Shown here: positions 24,294 through 43,700 of the stretch, piece after piece
Layout of the letters: every line of letters starts with the position of its first letter
How positions within the stretch are numbered: the stretch's first letter is position 1
Source of the DNA: Amanita rubescens
Lineage: Eukaryota; Basidiomycota; Agaricomycetes; Agaricales; Amanitaceae
Assembly: GCA_015039365.1 (NCBI GenBank)
Contig: WION01000007.1
Span: forward strand, 620,001 to 684,000
Length of the DNA stretch: 64,000 nt
Direction of reading: 5' to 3'
Notes under the pieces: generated by a model
What the model was told of the DNA's origin: nothing
What the model saw: only the letters and a program-made list of their open reading frames with translations
Database searches by the model: none
Program-made: the position numbers and the translations under genes

Positions 24294-26183
24294 AAGCTAC
24301 TATTTATGGCACAGGGGACCGCTACCTACACATGACAGGAAGTACCCTTTTCTCATGCCCATACTGCTTGTAGTACTAAATGCGTCGACGCTGTGCTAGT
24401 AACTCAATTAGCATATACAAATATCTCCTCCGTCAAACCCGATGGATTTTACGTGCACACTAAAATGGTCATCATGGTCATGTCTCCGAAAGTTTAATGA
24501 AGAGCACAGGTTTCTGCAGGTAGGCATCATCCGAATCAATGGCAGCCAGGGGGATAAGATTGCCTTGTTGTACATCACTCCGTCCCTGCAGTTGAACGGG
24601 AGAATAAGAAAGTGGGGTCAGGCAAACCGGACGGGAACTATGGAGTCCGACGACGTTAACACGGGTCGCCGCCCAGAGTAAGGAGGTAATTCTGTCAAGC
24701 TTTCGGTGGCACAGAGAGAAGCCTCAAGACAATCGAAAGGCTTGCTTATCGTGAGTGATGACATCAATGTTGCGACGACATGCGCGGCTTCGTCATGCCA
24801 TGTTCCACGTCGAAAATCCGCATACCGGCAACGAAGGATTATTCGTAATCTTAGGCCGATAAAGGCTAGTAAATGTCCTTTAGGGTGTATTTGATGTCAG
24901 AAGAATTCTGCGCATCGCTTTTGCGGACCGTGCGGGGAGCGCAGGAGGAACTGGAATTAGCGGGCTGCAGGATGATGTTCACAAAGGTTAAAGTGATATG
25001 TATGTAGCTATCGTCAGCACCTGGGGTTCATCTCCATTCAATCACGGCCTCAGGCGGACTAGGACACCAAGTTGGCGTTATATAATAACAGATCTCCCGC
25101 AGCCAGCCGATTTCTTCAGGACGCAGAGAATCAACCGGACCGCCAATGTTTGACAGTAGTGGCTAAGCTAACACGATGGGGTAACTTCCATCGACGACAG
25201 AAAATTCACGCGCAAAGGTTAACTTTTGGGGCGACAAACACAACACATTCGCCGAGTAGTTGGCTCACCCGCGGGGAATGGGATCGATGGCAGAGAGCAC
25301 GTTACGTTGGAATGGATTGATAACAATAATGAAATCAGGACAAGAGTCATTACACCGAGGCAGGCCGTGTTCTGTCAGAGTTCTCAGTCGATGATACAAA
25401 CAAATGAGGGAATTGCCGGTCGCTTCGCTTGATTGTCGAGAGCACGTTCCCCAAAAAAAGAGCAAGCACATGTTGATCAATGATGATAGTCTGATGACTA
25501 GACGGGTGCTTGTAGAGATCAGCCCAGATTGGTGGCTCCAACCAACGTTATTTCCGTGGCAAACGACGGACAACGAGGAGCCGATCAGGTTAGGAGCCCA
25601 TCTAATGGTTACCTTTTCGCGTCAGCCACAGATGGTCTGTACCTAGACACTGATGATGGATTGTTCTTATGTATTACCCCGCTCGGGCACAAACGGATCC
25701 GTATTGCCGGCAAACGCCTCGTTGCTCCCTTCAAGTCATGTTACGACATTAGTACCAGGACTAGGACCAGTTAGCAGGGCCGGCGCTACCTATAGTAGCT
25801 ACTTTTGCGCTCTCCGTCCGCAATCCATTTTTTTCTCTCCGCTGCCAGCGCAGGGTGAGGCGGCTATAGGTTACTAATTATAGGCGGAGCCGTAAATCCA
25901 ATAAATCACAACAACAATTGGACGGGTGGCCCTGAACACAATCTGTCTCACTGTTGCATGACAAATGACCGTGGCGAATTCGAAGTTCATCAGCACTGAA
26001 ACGTGCAAATGATTAATATGAAGAGTAGTGCATTAAAAGTACAGATGTCTGATGCAAGAAATATCCAGTATAGTTAAGTACGGCAACATTGTAATCGCGC
26101 ACGAGTCCATTTTAGAAGTCAGCGCGAATAATCTTAAAGTAACCTCGTAAGGGAAATCATCTGATAAAAGAGAACAGAAGTTG
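24294..26183. other. Intergenic, no supported gene
   Basis: About 1.9 kb with scattered ORFs of 60-100 codons on both strands, none with motifs or compatible splice sites. No terminal repeats or transposase motifs were seen. AT/GC texture is similar to other gaps here. Confidence 0.4.
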
Positions 26184-27469
26184 TCATGAGGAGCCGATCA
26201 TGACCTTGAGAACCATGTTTCCTTCATCATCCTGTCCCCGAGAAAGCAGGTCGAATGCAGATGCGGTATCCTCGAGTTTGAAGCGATGTGTAATGAGTTT
26301 TTCCATGTTTTCCAGCGAGCCGGAGGACAAGAGCTGGAGGGCCTCGGGATATGTATTGCAATAGCGAAATGATCCTTGGATATCCACCTCTCTCAGCGCA
26401 GCCGTTGATAGGGGTAGCATGATATTTCGGGTGCCCATTCCGATCAACATGACCTTGCCGCCAGCCATCGCCGTCTAGGTGAACAGTGAGAATGTGGTTA
26501 CGAACCGAGTGCAAGCGCACTTACGTTTATTGACATTTGAATGGCTGTCTCGGCAGCCTGTGCATTCGAACACGACATCGAAGCCGTTTGGTTCTTTAAA
26601 GTGAGACAAGACTTGCTGGGCCAGCTCTTTGGCCTGTCTCAGTTGGTCTTCTGGCGATTTTGCGAGTTCAGTTCGGGGGAGGCAGTATGTTTGTGAGGCG
26701 AAGCCGTTGGAGAGGGCAAAGTTGAGGCGGGTAGGGTTGATGTCGATCGCGACGACGCGAGCTGCCTTGCGGGCTTTTGCAATAGCGCAGGCTAGGATGC
26801 CGATGGCACCGACACCAAAGACAAGGACTGTCTGACCCTCTGCGAGCTGCGCACGACGGCTAGCGTGGATGAGGACAGACAGTGGTTCGGCCAGAGCCGC
26901 CAATTCATAGCTAACATTGTCAGGTATCCTGGATGCAGGGTCGGTAAGCGAAACAGGAGGCGAACAAGAAAGTAACATACGGATGTAAAACATGTGCAGG
27001 GTGATTCATGATCCTTTGCAGGGTGCCATCCTGGTGAGGGTAGACGGAGGCAGAACTGCAGAATCGCATGTTGCGACATAGGTTGTACCGGCCTTTGAGA
27101 CAAAAGTCACACTTTCTACACTTGATGCCACATTCTATGGCGACTCGCTGGCCAGGCTTGAGGTGAGAAACCTCTGGGCCAACCTGGGTGATGATGCCGG
27201 CGGATTCATGACCAAGGACGAGGGGTGCGCGTACGGCGAAATCGCCATTGCGACCGTGTTTGTAGTAGTGGACTGAGGCTCGGGATGAGAAGAGGGTCAA
27301 AGAACTAAAATGATTCAACGTACGGTCACTACCGCAAAGACCGGTGGCGACGACTTTGAGCTGGCATGAACCAGGAGTTGGTCTGTGGAAGGGATCTTTC
27401 TTCTATGGCAAGGTCTTTGGGACCGCGAAGGACAGCAGCAGTTGTTTTTTCTAGTGCAATAGGAGACAT
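26184..27469 (-). CDS. Zinc alcohol dehydrogenase, sorbitol/polyol dehydrogenase-like, two single-base breaks
   Basis: Exons 27469-27324, 27272-26981, 26928-26525 and 26474-26184; corrected length 1131 nt (376 aa), typical for the family. GroES-like part: GLCGSDLHYYKHG (Cys zinc ligand), GHESAG, then the structural-zinc loop CGIKCRKCDFCLKGRYNLC. Rossmann part: VLVFGVGAIG, ARVVAIDINPTRL, FDVVFECTG, GGKVMLIGMGTRN. It likely oxidises polyols such as sorbitol, xylitol or arabinitol to ketoses with NAD. Exon 1 (146 nt) and exon 3 (404 nt) are each one base too long. Removing A at 27384 (TTCCAC[A]GACC) and T at 26555 (AGGC[T]GCCG) restores PRPTPGSCQLKVVATG and ECTGAETAIQ. Divergent from the SDR gene. 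Confidence 0.87.
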
Positions 27470-27612
27470 GGGTAGGATTGGTGGGGGAGAGCATTCAAAA
27501 TGGGCTCGTATTTAAATTTGTTGGAAGCGATAATGGGCTTGATCGTGTGAGGGGCGGTCGGAGTCGAAGGGCGGACCGAGAAGCCGGAATCGGGCGTAAC
27601 AAGATCGCAACC
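27470..27612. promoter_or_regulatory. Shared divergent promoter of polyol dehydrogenase and SDR genes
   Basis: Only 143 bp separate the two start codons (27469 minus, 27613 plus). The gap includes ATTTAAATTTG near 27510. Such close divergence suggests coordinate control of two oxidoreductases acting on related sugars; that is inference. Confidence 0.45.
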
Positions 27613-28786
27613 ATGTACGGCATCATGTCCCTTACCATGGACCCCACTCCTCCAGTCCCTGCACCTGCCCTCTTCCTTCTCGATCACTGCGTTGCCCTCG
27701 TCACAGGCGCATCTAGAGGTCACTTTTTTTTTTCTAGCCCTTTTTATTCTCTAATAATCTCTCTCTCCATCAGGTATCGGTGCTGCTTGCGCTTTGGCTC
27801 TCGCTCAGGCTGGCGCGTCCCTCTGCCTTGTCTATAGATCCCCTCCCCCCGGTACTGACCCCGACCTTGATACACTCAATGCCATCCGTGCTATCGGTGC
27901 AAGGGCGGAGGTTGTGTTTTGTGACCTCGATAATCTTGAAGCCGTCAAAGGCCTCTTTCAGAAAGCTCTCGACGTAATGGGTGGCAATATACACGTTCTC
28001 GTTAATTGCGCTGGTATTCAGCGGAGATCCCCGTGTTTGGACTTCCTCGAGGAAGATTGGGATAAGGTATCTGCTAATGCCTCCTTTGGCTGCGTTCATC
28101 CTCCTATGACGTCGTCCCACTTTAGGTCCTAGACGTGAATCTCAAGTCTGTCTGGCTTCTCTCTCAAGCCGCTGGTCGCCATATGGTGCCCCTCCGCCGG
28201 GGAAAAATCATTAACTTCTGCTCCCTACTTACATTCCAGGGTGGTTTCACCGTTCCTGCCTATGCCGCTGCCAAAGGGGCCCTCGGACAGCTCACCAAGT
28301 CTCTTAGCAATGAATGGAGTCAACACAACGTTCAAGTTAACGGTATCTGCCCTGGATACATTGCAACTGACATGTAAATAAACTCGTGCTTTCTTGCTGG
28401 TCCCAACACATCTGGGGACTAATCTCTTCCCTTGATCCACTCAGGAGTCCGCGGGCTCCTGCATAGGACCCTAGACATTCTGACTTTTATTTTATTTTTA
28501 TTTTTCTACTCCAATGGTACTACTGGTACCGCGTATTAACTATTTGTTTAACAGGAACGAGAAACTACTCCAAGACCCCGTGCGCAATCGTCAAATTACT
28601 GAGCGCATTCCTGCGGGACGCTGGGGAGACCCCAAGGACTTCGCTGGTCCCAGTCGTTTTCCTTGCTAGCGCCGCGAGTCAATATGTTTGTGGCGAGCTT
28701 CTTGTGGTCGATGGGGTAAAAATAATCGCTGATGACACAACGGCCGATGCGCTCACTCCTTTGATTAGGGCTGGATGGGCCGATGA
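27613..28786 (+). CDS. Short-chain dehydrogenase/reductase (gluconate/KduD-like) with one single-base break
   Basis: Exons 27613-27718, 27774-28066, 28126-28373, 28555-28715 and 28769-28786; corrected length 825 nt (274 aa). Motifs: nucleotide-binding VTGASRGIGAA, NCAG, the catalytic YAAAK with upstream Ser in NFCSLLTF, and C-terminal [31 protein letters not shown]. The substrate is unknown; similarity is to 2-deoxy-D-gluconate 3-dehydrogenase type SDRs, fitting a role beside a polyol dehydrogenase. Exon 4 is one base too long. Removing A at 28652 (GTCCC[A]GTCG) turns a premature stop into [19 protein letters not shown]. Intron 3 is 181 nt and the last exon 18 nt. In-frame ATGs at 27625 and 27637 are alternatives. 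Confidence 0.86.
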
Positions 28787-31484
28787 CTTTTCTGTGTGTG
28801 GAACGGACTCCGGATTCAATAGAATTGATCGCTGCTTTACTGTTATCGTACAATGTGTTTTTTGGATCCCATATGAAACAGGCCGATTTTGACCGTTGAA
28901 AGGATGTTTCTGCCGTCACATCTTCCAAAGCAATATCCAGTTGTTTGCAAGCGGATCGCTAAATCAGGTATTAGAATGCTATTCAGTGATCCGGTGATGA
29001 TAGGTGACCGTCCCATGTAAGGAGATTAACCACGTTGTTCGACTAAAAACTAACAGCATCGAGCCCGGCCCGATCTGAGAAAAAACCGCTAACAAACACC
29101 TCATATTACATTTACCCGGTCTATTATCTGAGGAACATGTTGATTAAGTATAACCTTCTTTAGCTAGCTCACCACTTTACAATGCGGCCACCCCTAATTT
29201 AGCTATGATGCCGACGCACATTGCGTTTGCGCGTCACCTTCATTTCCAAAATTTGGCGACACTTGCGATTTATCCTGACAGCAGGTCTCGGCGCTCGGCT
29301 GCCGCGTGACACAGCCGGTCTATCCGTTACACCGAATTATGGGAAAAGGTGTGCTGGGCTTAGCGCCACAGTTATTTATGTAGTGGCCACGAGTTGCGTT
29401 AGGAATGAAAAGTTTGTACCATATGACGACAATAATAATGCAGGCGTAGTTGTGGCTCGTCCGAGAACGTTAATAACCATTTGTAATGAAGGCCTTGAAA
29501 ACAGCGTGATCAGCTCAAACGAACCCGTGACGAAACGAGTTTAATGTGCGGTCTGGGTCTGCATTCGTGTCGATATGCGGCGGCTAGATAAATCCGTACC
29601 GGTACCAAGGCACACAAGAATTTTTTTTTGAAAAAAATTAGCTACAGTTCTCTACATCCGCAGAGACCGAAGGAACCCGTCGAGAATTCACGCAGTTGTC
29701 GGGCTAAGACGGTGCCACTTCTGATAGGCAATGGGAAAAAGTCCCGACCGTTCGTATGCTCTTGATGGAATCGACAGCGAAACGATCACTACGCTGGATT
29801 TAGCGTCGCATAAATAGCGGGATTCGGACCGGTCTCGTAGAGGATGAACAAGGAACGGAAGTGGGATGATTGCTTTTGGAAGAGAGGGGAAGAACCTTAT
29901 GCGTAAGCTCCGCGGCGAATAGGGGCTGATTGAAGGTAGGAAGGTAGAATAGGCTCTGCGCAATGGCGAGAAGCAGTTACTTCAAGAGGAGAGTATGCGG
30001 TAGAAACAAGCTGTCTGAGGTCTGCAAGTCATTAGCGTCGAATCGCTACAGTAAGGAAAGCCTTCTTGAGGATTTGGTTCTGGGCAATTGGTTTGCGTAA
30101 CCCAGGCAGAACCCAAGCCGTCGTCCCACGTGAGCCAATTAAACCTCCACAGCGTTTGTCTAACCAAGCCGTCGGCAGAACAGTTACCTATCGTGATTCA
30201 TGACCCGGCAGACACGGATTATCGGTTGCAAGCCGAAGTCATCGTATTCCAAAGCCTGACCAAGGTGGATACACAGCAGTTTTGCAGTCTCGCTAGACCT
30301 CGCGAGATTGACATGAGGTGACGGCATACGTAGAATCCTTAGAAAGCATATTAGACAGCCTGATCAAGAAGACCAAGTTTATTAGCGTGACCACAAGTGA
30401 AAACTAGATGTGCTTGGATCCGAGAACGTCGCGTAGGGATAAGCCTGCTTTGTACGGAATAGGTTACACGACTGGTCAGTTCCCCGGCGCGTTGAATCCA
30501 GAGGGATAGGCCACACCACAACCACGGTTGTTCGCACGTACATAGAGAGGATGAGCGGGTGTTGAATTCAAAGATCTCAAGATGATGGGCGTGGGCACTC
30601 GTCAATGTGCGTGTTCTTTCGTCTGCGCTGGACAACTTGGACTGAAGCATGTGCGTCAAGGGTTTGAATGGCCCTGACTATTGAAAACACGAATGATGCG
30701 AGTGGATGCGTAAAGGCAGCGTAACGAACTGTTGCCATCCCTCGGTTTAACGGAACATGATCCGAATGACTGCTACGTACGCGTTTGGCGACAATGCTTG
30801 TCGAGCATATAAAAAGCACCCGTCCAGGACCGATTTTCAAAGGAAAAAGATTGGTTCTTCGAATTCACGTCGTGGGTGACTCGGCGATTTTCGGATAAAG
30901 ACCACGTATGCCAATGACGAGCATTTTGTTTTCGTGTGAAGTTTGAAAGTGGGGGATCCAGTATCCACATCTCATTCAAATTCGACAACCAGTCGCCTTG
31001 ACGAGTAGTTTTTGGGGGGCAGTGGCTGTCATGTCAACCAACACCGCCTGGCGCTGTCAGTGATCTTCAGAGGCGAAGCCCTGATCAGGTAGATTTTCTA
31101 TTTGCCGGTTTGGTCCGCCCGCCTTTTGGACAAACAAACTCGTGTTGGGCCTGTTGGCTGTACTATTGAAAAGCTAATCACGCTTGTTTCCCCTCGAATC
31201 TCTAAGCAACCGACAGACAGGCACTGTTGCAACCACAGCCTAGGCGTATACCGGACTGTAAGACGAGGTATTAATGCGCAAAACTCACATGCAAACCGTG
31301 AAATCACGATGCTAGTAGGAACAAGACGGCATAGGTTTCTATTTTTGGGGTTTCGAACATGTTTTGGGGTCGACGAGATGGTCAATAGTGGGCGCATATA
31401 AATGATCAATGGGCGTCCGGAACATCCGATCCCTACCCCTCTTTGCTATTTAACTCCTCAACCTACTTAACCATCAAATCAACC
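28787..31484. other. Intergenic, no supported gene
   Basis: A 2.7-kb gap whose right end is the malic-enzyme promoter. ORFs up to 107 codons show no motif. A T9/A-rich tract occurs near 29622. No transposon ends, tRNA or other element recognised. Confidence 0.4.
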
Positions 31485-33683
31485 ATGACAATTGTTCTTA
31501 CTCCATACTGGACCAATGGTGTCCAAAAGTTAAAAGTCATTGCCCAACGTACGCCTAAACACTTTTTTTACTTGAGACGTTTGCCTATCTGGTTAACAAC
31601 AAAAGTGGAATCAAAACGCGGCTTAACGCCACCGGCTTTACAAGACGCTGTCCATACCCTTCGATGTTTGGCACAGTTACGTTCAAAAGACAAAAGCATT
31701 GAAAAATACATCTATCTCTCCGGCCTGAAAGACCATGATCCGCATATGTTCTACAAGCTGTGCTTGGAGAACATGCCGGAGATTACGCCCCTCATTTACA
31801 CACCCACAGTGGGAGATGCCTGTTTGCAATACTCTCACATATACGAGCGGCCGGAAGGCTTGGTCCGTAATGCCTGTTTTCATATGCATATATGGGCGTT
31901 GATTGTGTTTTTAGTTTATATCCATAAAAGACAAAGGGAACATTGGAAATAGTAAGCTTCCGAGTCGTTTATCTTTTGTGCTCAATTGATTTCTTTTCTT
32001 ATTGCAGTCCTTCGGAACTGGCCTAAAATTGACGAAGCGAGGATCAGCGTCGTCACGGATGGTCATACTGCTTGTTGTATTCGTAGCGTGTATGCTCACA
32101 TAGGATCTAGGTTCGCGCATATTGGGTCTGGGAGACCTAGGAGTCAACGGAATGCCCATATCAATCGGAAAGCTATCGCTATATGTTGCTGGTGCTGGGT
32201 GAGTTGGGTCCGCTCTATCTCCACCTCCACTAAGACCTTGTATAGGATACGTCCTTCCTCTACTATTCCAATCTGTCTGGATCTCGGAACAAACAACGAA
32301 AAGTTCCTACAAGATGATTTCTATCTAGGTCTTCGTCAAAAGCGTGTTTCCGACGACGAGATGACCGAATTCATGGACGAATTCATGCATGAAATGTCAG
32401 TTACCTTCCCGAAGCTTCTGGTGCAGTTCGAGGTAAGTTTTAGTACAGCCTAAAGAACACGTCATGATGAATATATGAACAGGACTTCTCGACTAATCAC
32501 GCCTTCACTTATCTCGAACGCTACCGTAATAAATACCCTGTATTTAATGATGACATTCAAGGTACAGGAGCTGTTGTACTCAGTGGATTCTGGAATGCTG
32601 CAAAATTATCCGCTGCTGCGTCTGGTCGCTCCCTTATGGACCAGCGCATACTCTTCTTCGGCGCTGGTTCGGCCGGAGTCGGTGTCGCGATGCAACTGAT
32701 GAGTTTCTTTACCCTGAATGGCTTATCCAAGGAGGAGGCTCGTCGACGGATCTGGTTGGTCGACTCACAAGGTCTCGTCTACGACTCTCGGGGCCGTCTT
32801 GCCGAGCATAAGAAGTGTAGGTCTTCCGTCGTTCCGTGTCCATGTATAGATCCACTTATTCTTTTATCAGTCTTCTCCAGAAGTGATTATCAGGGACCGC
32901 CGATCACCGATCTCGAGGAGATAATTACTTATGTTAAGCCTACCGCATTATTAGGCTTATCAACCATTAGTGTAAGTCGCCTGAGATCACTGCGAAGATC
33001 AGTTAACCGAGCAATGCCGTATAGGGCGCGTTCACTCCGGGAGTAATCCAACTGATGGCGCAAATCAATCCTAAACCTATAATTTTCCCATTATCGAACC
33101 CCGTCAAATTGTCAGAATGCTCATTCAAAGACGCTGTTGAATATACCAATGGCACCGTCCTCTTTGCATCCGGTTCTCCATTCCCGGAGCAAGATTTCGG
33201 TGGCAAAACCTTATACCCAGGTCAAGGAAATAATATGTACATTTTCCCCGGTTAGTCCTCCGAGATTCAGAATTAGAAACCGTTTTCTGAACTTTACTTA
33301 AAAAGGTTTGGGACTCGGTAGCATTTTGTCCAGGGCGACCTCCGTCACGGACAGCATGGTTGAGGCCTCATCCCTGGGTCTGGCTGATGCTCTTACTGAC
33401 GAGGAACGCTCACTCGGATTAATCTACCCCCGGATAGAGAGAAGTGCGCTGCCTACTATCGTTCTTGATTTGTGATGCTCATACTCTATCAGTCCGAGAA
33501 ATAAGTGCGCATATAGCTAAAGAAGTCATCCGCTGTGCCCAGAAAGCTGTACGTCCCCCCACACTATCTTCATTTCGCACTTCTGAACCTACCAATCAGG
33601 GTGTGGACCACTCCACTCAACTACGTTCCATGGACGATACGCAACTTACTGCATTCATCACGAGAAAAATGTGGAAGCCGTGA
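31485..33683 (+). CDS. Malic enzyme
   Basis: Eleven exons (31485-31862, 31915-31951, 32008-32061, 32111-32198, 32246-32432, 32483-32816, 32871-32971, 33025-33250, 33306-33443, 33493-33548, 33600-33683) join to 1683 nt (560 aa). Motifs: [40 protein letters not shown], the metal/substrate site [10 protein letters not shown], the NAD(P) Rossmann motif [14 protein letters not shown], and [12 protein letters not shown]. It decarboxylates malate to pyruvate with NAD(P) reduction; cofactor and compartment cannot be told from sequence. The first ~40 residues do not resemble the family, so the start or a 5' exon may be wrong. All introns are GT-AG; frame is intact, unlike the nearby oxidoreductases. 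Confidence 0.92.
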
Positions 33684-34054
33684 ATAATATCATCACAGTA
33701 ATAGGTCCGATTTCTAATGTTTTCAAACTCGTGACGTTCGTAATAGTAATAGTATGGTTATTTTGTGTAATGAAAAGGTCTTGGGATAATAGACCGCAAT
33801 ATATCTGTAGAGTTCACGTTCAATAGATCTAGACGCTGTTTGTTGTGTCATCACATGATGCAATACAGCATTTGACTATCATTAATATCTTGCATCAAAA
33901 TACTCATCGATCACGATGACAGGCTGTCCTGGGGACGATATTTGTATTAACGTGTTTTAAGGTCGAGAAATTCTAGAAACGGGTAATCTATCGTGCAAAA
34001 GCGCAGTGCAACTCTTTAACGGCCATTACCTAAGTCGCGCTATAGTCGCGCAGT
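33684..34054. other. Short convergent 3' gap
   Basis: AT-rich 3' flanks of malic enzyme and the ABC transporter. No features seen. Confidence 0.5.
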
Positions 34055-40710
<6,656 letters not shown>

Positions 40711-41208
40711 TGTCGCTGAGTGCCAACGACAAGATGCGCGCTTTTGCTCTCGAAGGTCGCGTAACTCCGTTCTACCGGCGTTAAAATTCAACCGGAACCT
40801 GACTAGACCACTCCTGTATGTTCCTTTCTACCCATATACTGCAATAATTTATTCACGTCATTACAAAAATACTTTACCTATCTATACAGACTATCATTAG
40901 CACTCTACATGGTATCAGCCTCACTAGATAATACAAGAAAACAGGTCCTCTTCGTCTGAAGGAATGATTTCTAATAGAGTTTTCCTTAATTCAACGCGTT
41001 GCCTTTTAGTCTGGTCATACCCGCCGGTTAACTCTGGTGTATAGCGGATATGCGATGGACATACCAGTCTAGAAGGTCTATTCGAAAAAATGTGACCCAT
41101 ATTCGTGCCTTCGCAGTGATCACTGGCATGGGTGGAATTTAGGGCGAAGAATGCCCTATCGGGGTCAACAGGAGGGGTGGAATCCTTTGACGGCTTAAAC
41201 AAGAGACC
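40711..41208. other. Gap between ABC transporter start and sphingomyelinase 3' end
   Basis: Contains the ABCC promoter. A 92-codon minus frame (40924-41202) directly follows the sphingomyelinase stop and would be in phase if a 27-nt GT-AG segment (41209-41235 region) were spliced. That is too short for a normal intron, so it is not included. Confidence 0.35.
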
Positions 41209-43700
41209 CTAGCAACTGACCAAGTAGAGACTTACGCAACTGTCCTCCGAACGCATAGTGCGCAAGTCGCAGATAACCTTAGACTTACAGACCGCATCAC
41301 AAGGCCTTAATCCGACACCTCTTGTAGTAAATGTTCGATACAGCTCGAAGGCCGTGTCATTTGCCTCGAATACTTCAGTGACTTTATGCCAGAACGCAGG
41401 ACCGAGCGGTTCGTTCTCGGCAAGCCCTACCAACGGGCCGTAGGTATCACGAGCACTATAATAAAGGTCCCAGCTAGCTATTCGATGGGCGCATCAGTCA
41501 TCGTTAGCTTAATCCAGAATCATGAATCCAACTGACGATTCTGCTGGAACGTCGGATCTGTCACATTGCCTATCGAGAATTAAGCTTCGACACCGCTAAC
41601 GAATGATCCGGCTTACTCATATATACGCGAGAGTCCATAATTTCATACGTGTCCGGATCAACATCGTATATCTTGAACGCTGGGTTCCCGTCTAAAACGT
41701 GGTCAGTCATTCCTAGCTACTCTGCTGACAACCAGCGACTTACTACGAGGTGTCAAAGATGGTGCAATTGAGCAGAAGCTAAATGCACTCTCTGCGGTAT
41801 GTTTCGTTGAATCAGTATATCCGACCGCAAATTGATCCTACGCATAAAATGTTATCATGGTGGGCACGCCAAGCGAGTGAATATAACTGACCATGTGGGT
41901 ATGACCATAGAACTGTCCAGCGACGGTGTTGCTGTACCGAAGCACAATCTGGTTGAAGTAATTCGACTGGTGTGGGAGAATTTAGAAGAATTGGTTGTTT
42001 CAGAAATCCCCAGAACGAACCTGATCGCGGAGCACGTCCGTGCGTCCGGGAGGCATATGTGCCATGATCCAGGCACGCTGACCGGCATCTTCTGCAGCTT
42101 GCAGCTCTTGCACTAAGAAGGCCAAGATGCTGTTGGGATCTGGTCTACATGGAAACAATGAACCTTGTAACAGTTCACAATTAGGATTTAACTTACTGTA
42201 ATTCATCACTGTCGTAAAGATAGAAGCTACAAGCTGTGAAGATGTTGAACTAATTGGAGACAAAAGGGAGACTTGCTTGTCCTTGTACCAGTAGATGTTG
42301 TTTAGCGAGATGATACTACGAGTTCTTAGAACGGAGGATTCGACAAGGGCATAATACGACAAACCGTAGTTTCGTGCCTTCCGGAACGGCAGAGTAACTC
42401 CCAGAATGGTGAATGACCTGCTGCGTTGCTTCTGGATCCAACCAACGCTTAAAGCAGAATTAAAATATGGATTGTTTGGATACCAGTTCTACTTACGGAC
42501 CATCCCTGGCCTTGCGTATCGAAGACCCACTGGGTGTTCGCAGACTGGGTAGTACTCCTTGGAAAAGCATTCACAGGAACCACTTCGCTACGTTCAAACT
42601 CGTTATACAACGTTTACTGTGATATGGACAGATCTTACTGATTGCCTGAGGGAGGATGCCGTCAATAAAGATGAATTACTGTGAAACATGGTGTTCAAGC
42701 TCACCGATCACCGGGTATACAGGGGTACCGAGAGACGTCAATTCATCATTGAATGCCTCGAGATCTCTCGTGACGCCACTAGCTCCACATGAGTATGCTT
42801 CCTTCCCGTACAAAGCATAGCCTTACGCTTGATCAACTAGCCAGACGGCAGCTAAAAAGTGCCCTTAAACGAGTGCCCGGCCGTTTCAAAGAAAGTGTAA
42901 CACCTACCATTTATGACGTCACCCGTGAAGATCGAGAACTGCGTGGTATTCGAAATGGCGTTTAGCATCGAGTCAGACAGGGTTGGGGGTGCGTCACAGT
43001 GGTAGCTCCCGAACGGCCCTGCAGGTTGGACAACAGGTCCAGGATGTCCATAATCCCTACAGCATATCGGCTTTGTGCATTTCGCATCCGACCCTGGCTA
43101 CAAATTGCAACAACATGGTAAGTAGACTCTTCAGTTCGGCTACAGTTCCTCAGTGCTTACAGCATAAGACCGGTCGATATGCACATCGCTGAAATGCGAA
43201 ACTTTGAAAGGCGTCCGCCCTAACGACGTGAATACCTTCGGATCCTGCGGAGAGGGTTTCGGGAACAGGATGGTGAACTGGTTAACGGGAGGCGGCCGGC
43301 AGAGACCGAAAACGACGTCGCAAAGCTTCGTCGCGGTTTGTCCAGCAACGGATATAGACCTCAAATCGTGCGCCAGAATCGCACCTTCCCGGGATACAGC
43401 GCCCTGGCAGACATCGGCGTCCGCAATCTACAACATAGGGTCAGCCTATGAGCGCCGTCGTCGTCGTTATAACAGACAGCTACTACGCACCCCTGTAATC
43501 TGACAAATTGCGATCCACACCCTAGAGAACACGGAATCCCCGAAGTACGCCAAGAACTGTGCTGGGACTAGAAGCGCGTGGCAACCAACGCAATCAATAG
43601 CATCTTCAAACCCATCAATAAACTCGTCTACAAAGTGTCCAGAAATGCAGGATATGCATAAAAGAATGACAAGAAGCCTCACTCGGAGGGGGAGAAGCAT
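41209..43700 (-). CDS. Acid sphingomyelinase-like phosphodiesterase
   Basis: A multi-exon minus-strand gene. It starts with a clear signal peptide (MLLPLRVRLLVILLCISCIS) and a saposin-B-like segment with paired Cys (IDCVGCHALLVPAQ, CDVVFGLC). The metallophosphatase core follows: VSHFSDVHIDRSY, KCTKPICCRDYG, ISNTTQFSIFTGDVI, PVNAFPRSTT, RSIISLNNIYWYK, AWIMAHMPPGRTD and GQFYGHTHMV. The C-terminus has FTTRGVGLRPCD and LRTMRSEDSC. The family cleaves sphingomyelin or related phosphodiesters outside the cell or in vacuoles with zinc. Several exon borders were checked (for example HIDRSYA|PGSDAKC), but the NHE/NHD segment near 42.7 kb did not resolve, so the complete exon list is not given. Confidence 0.8.

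Noticed and set aside
28787..31484. Possible transposon remnant in the large gap
   Set aside because: No terminal repeats, target duplications or transposase/RT motifs could be seen by eye.
31540..31640. Possible extra base in the malic enzyme N-terminus (AAAA run near 31613)
   Set aside because: The literal frame is open from the ATG through GLTPPALQ; the atypical N-terminus alone does not prove a break.
41209..41235. 27-nt GT-AG intron extending the sphingomyelinase C-terminus
   Set aside because: Too short for a spliceosomal intron at this locus and the family ends about here; the stop at 41209 is accepted.
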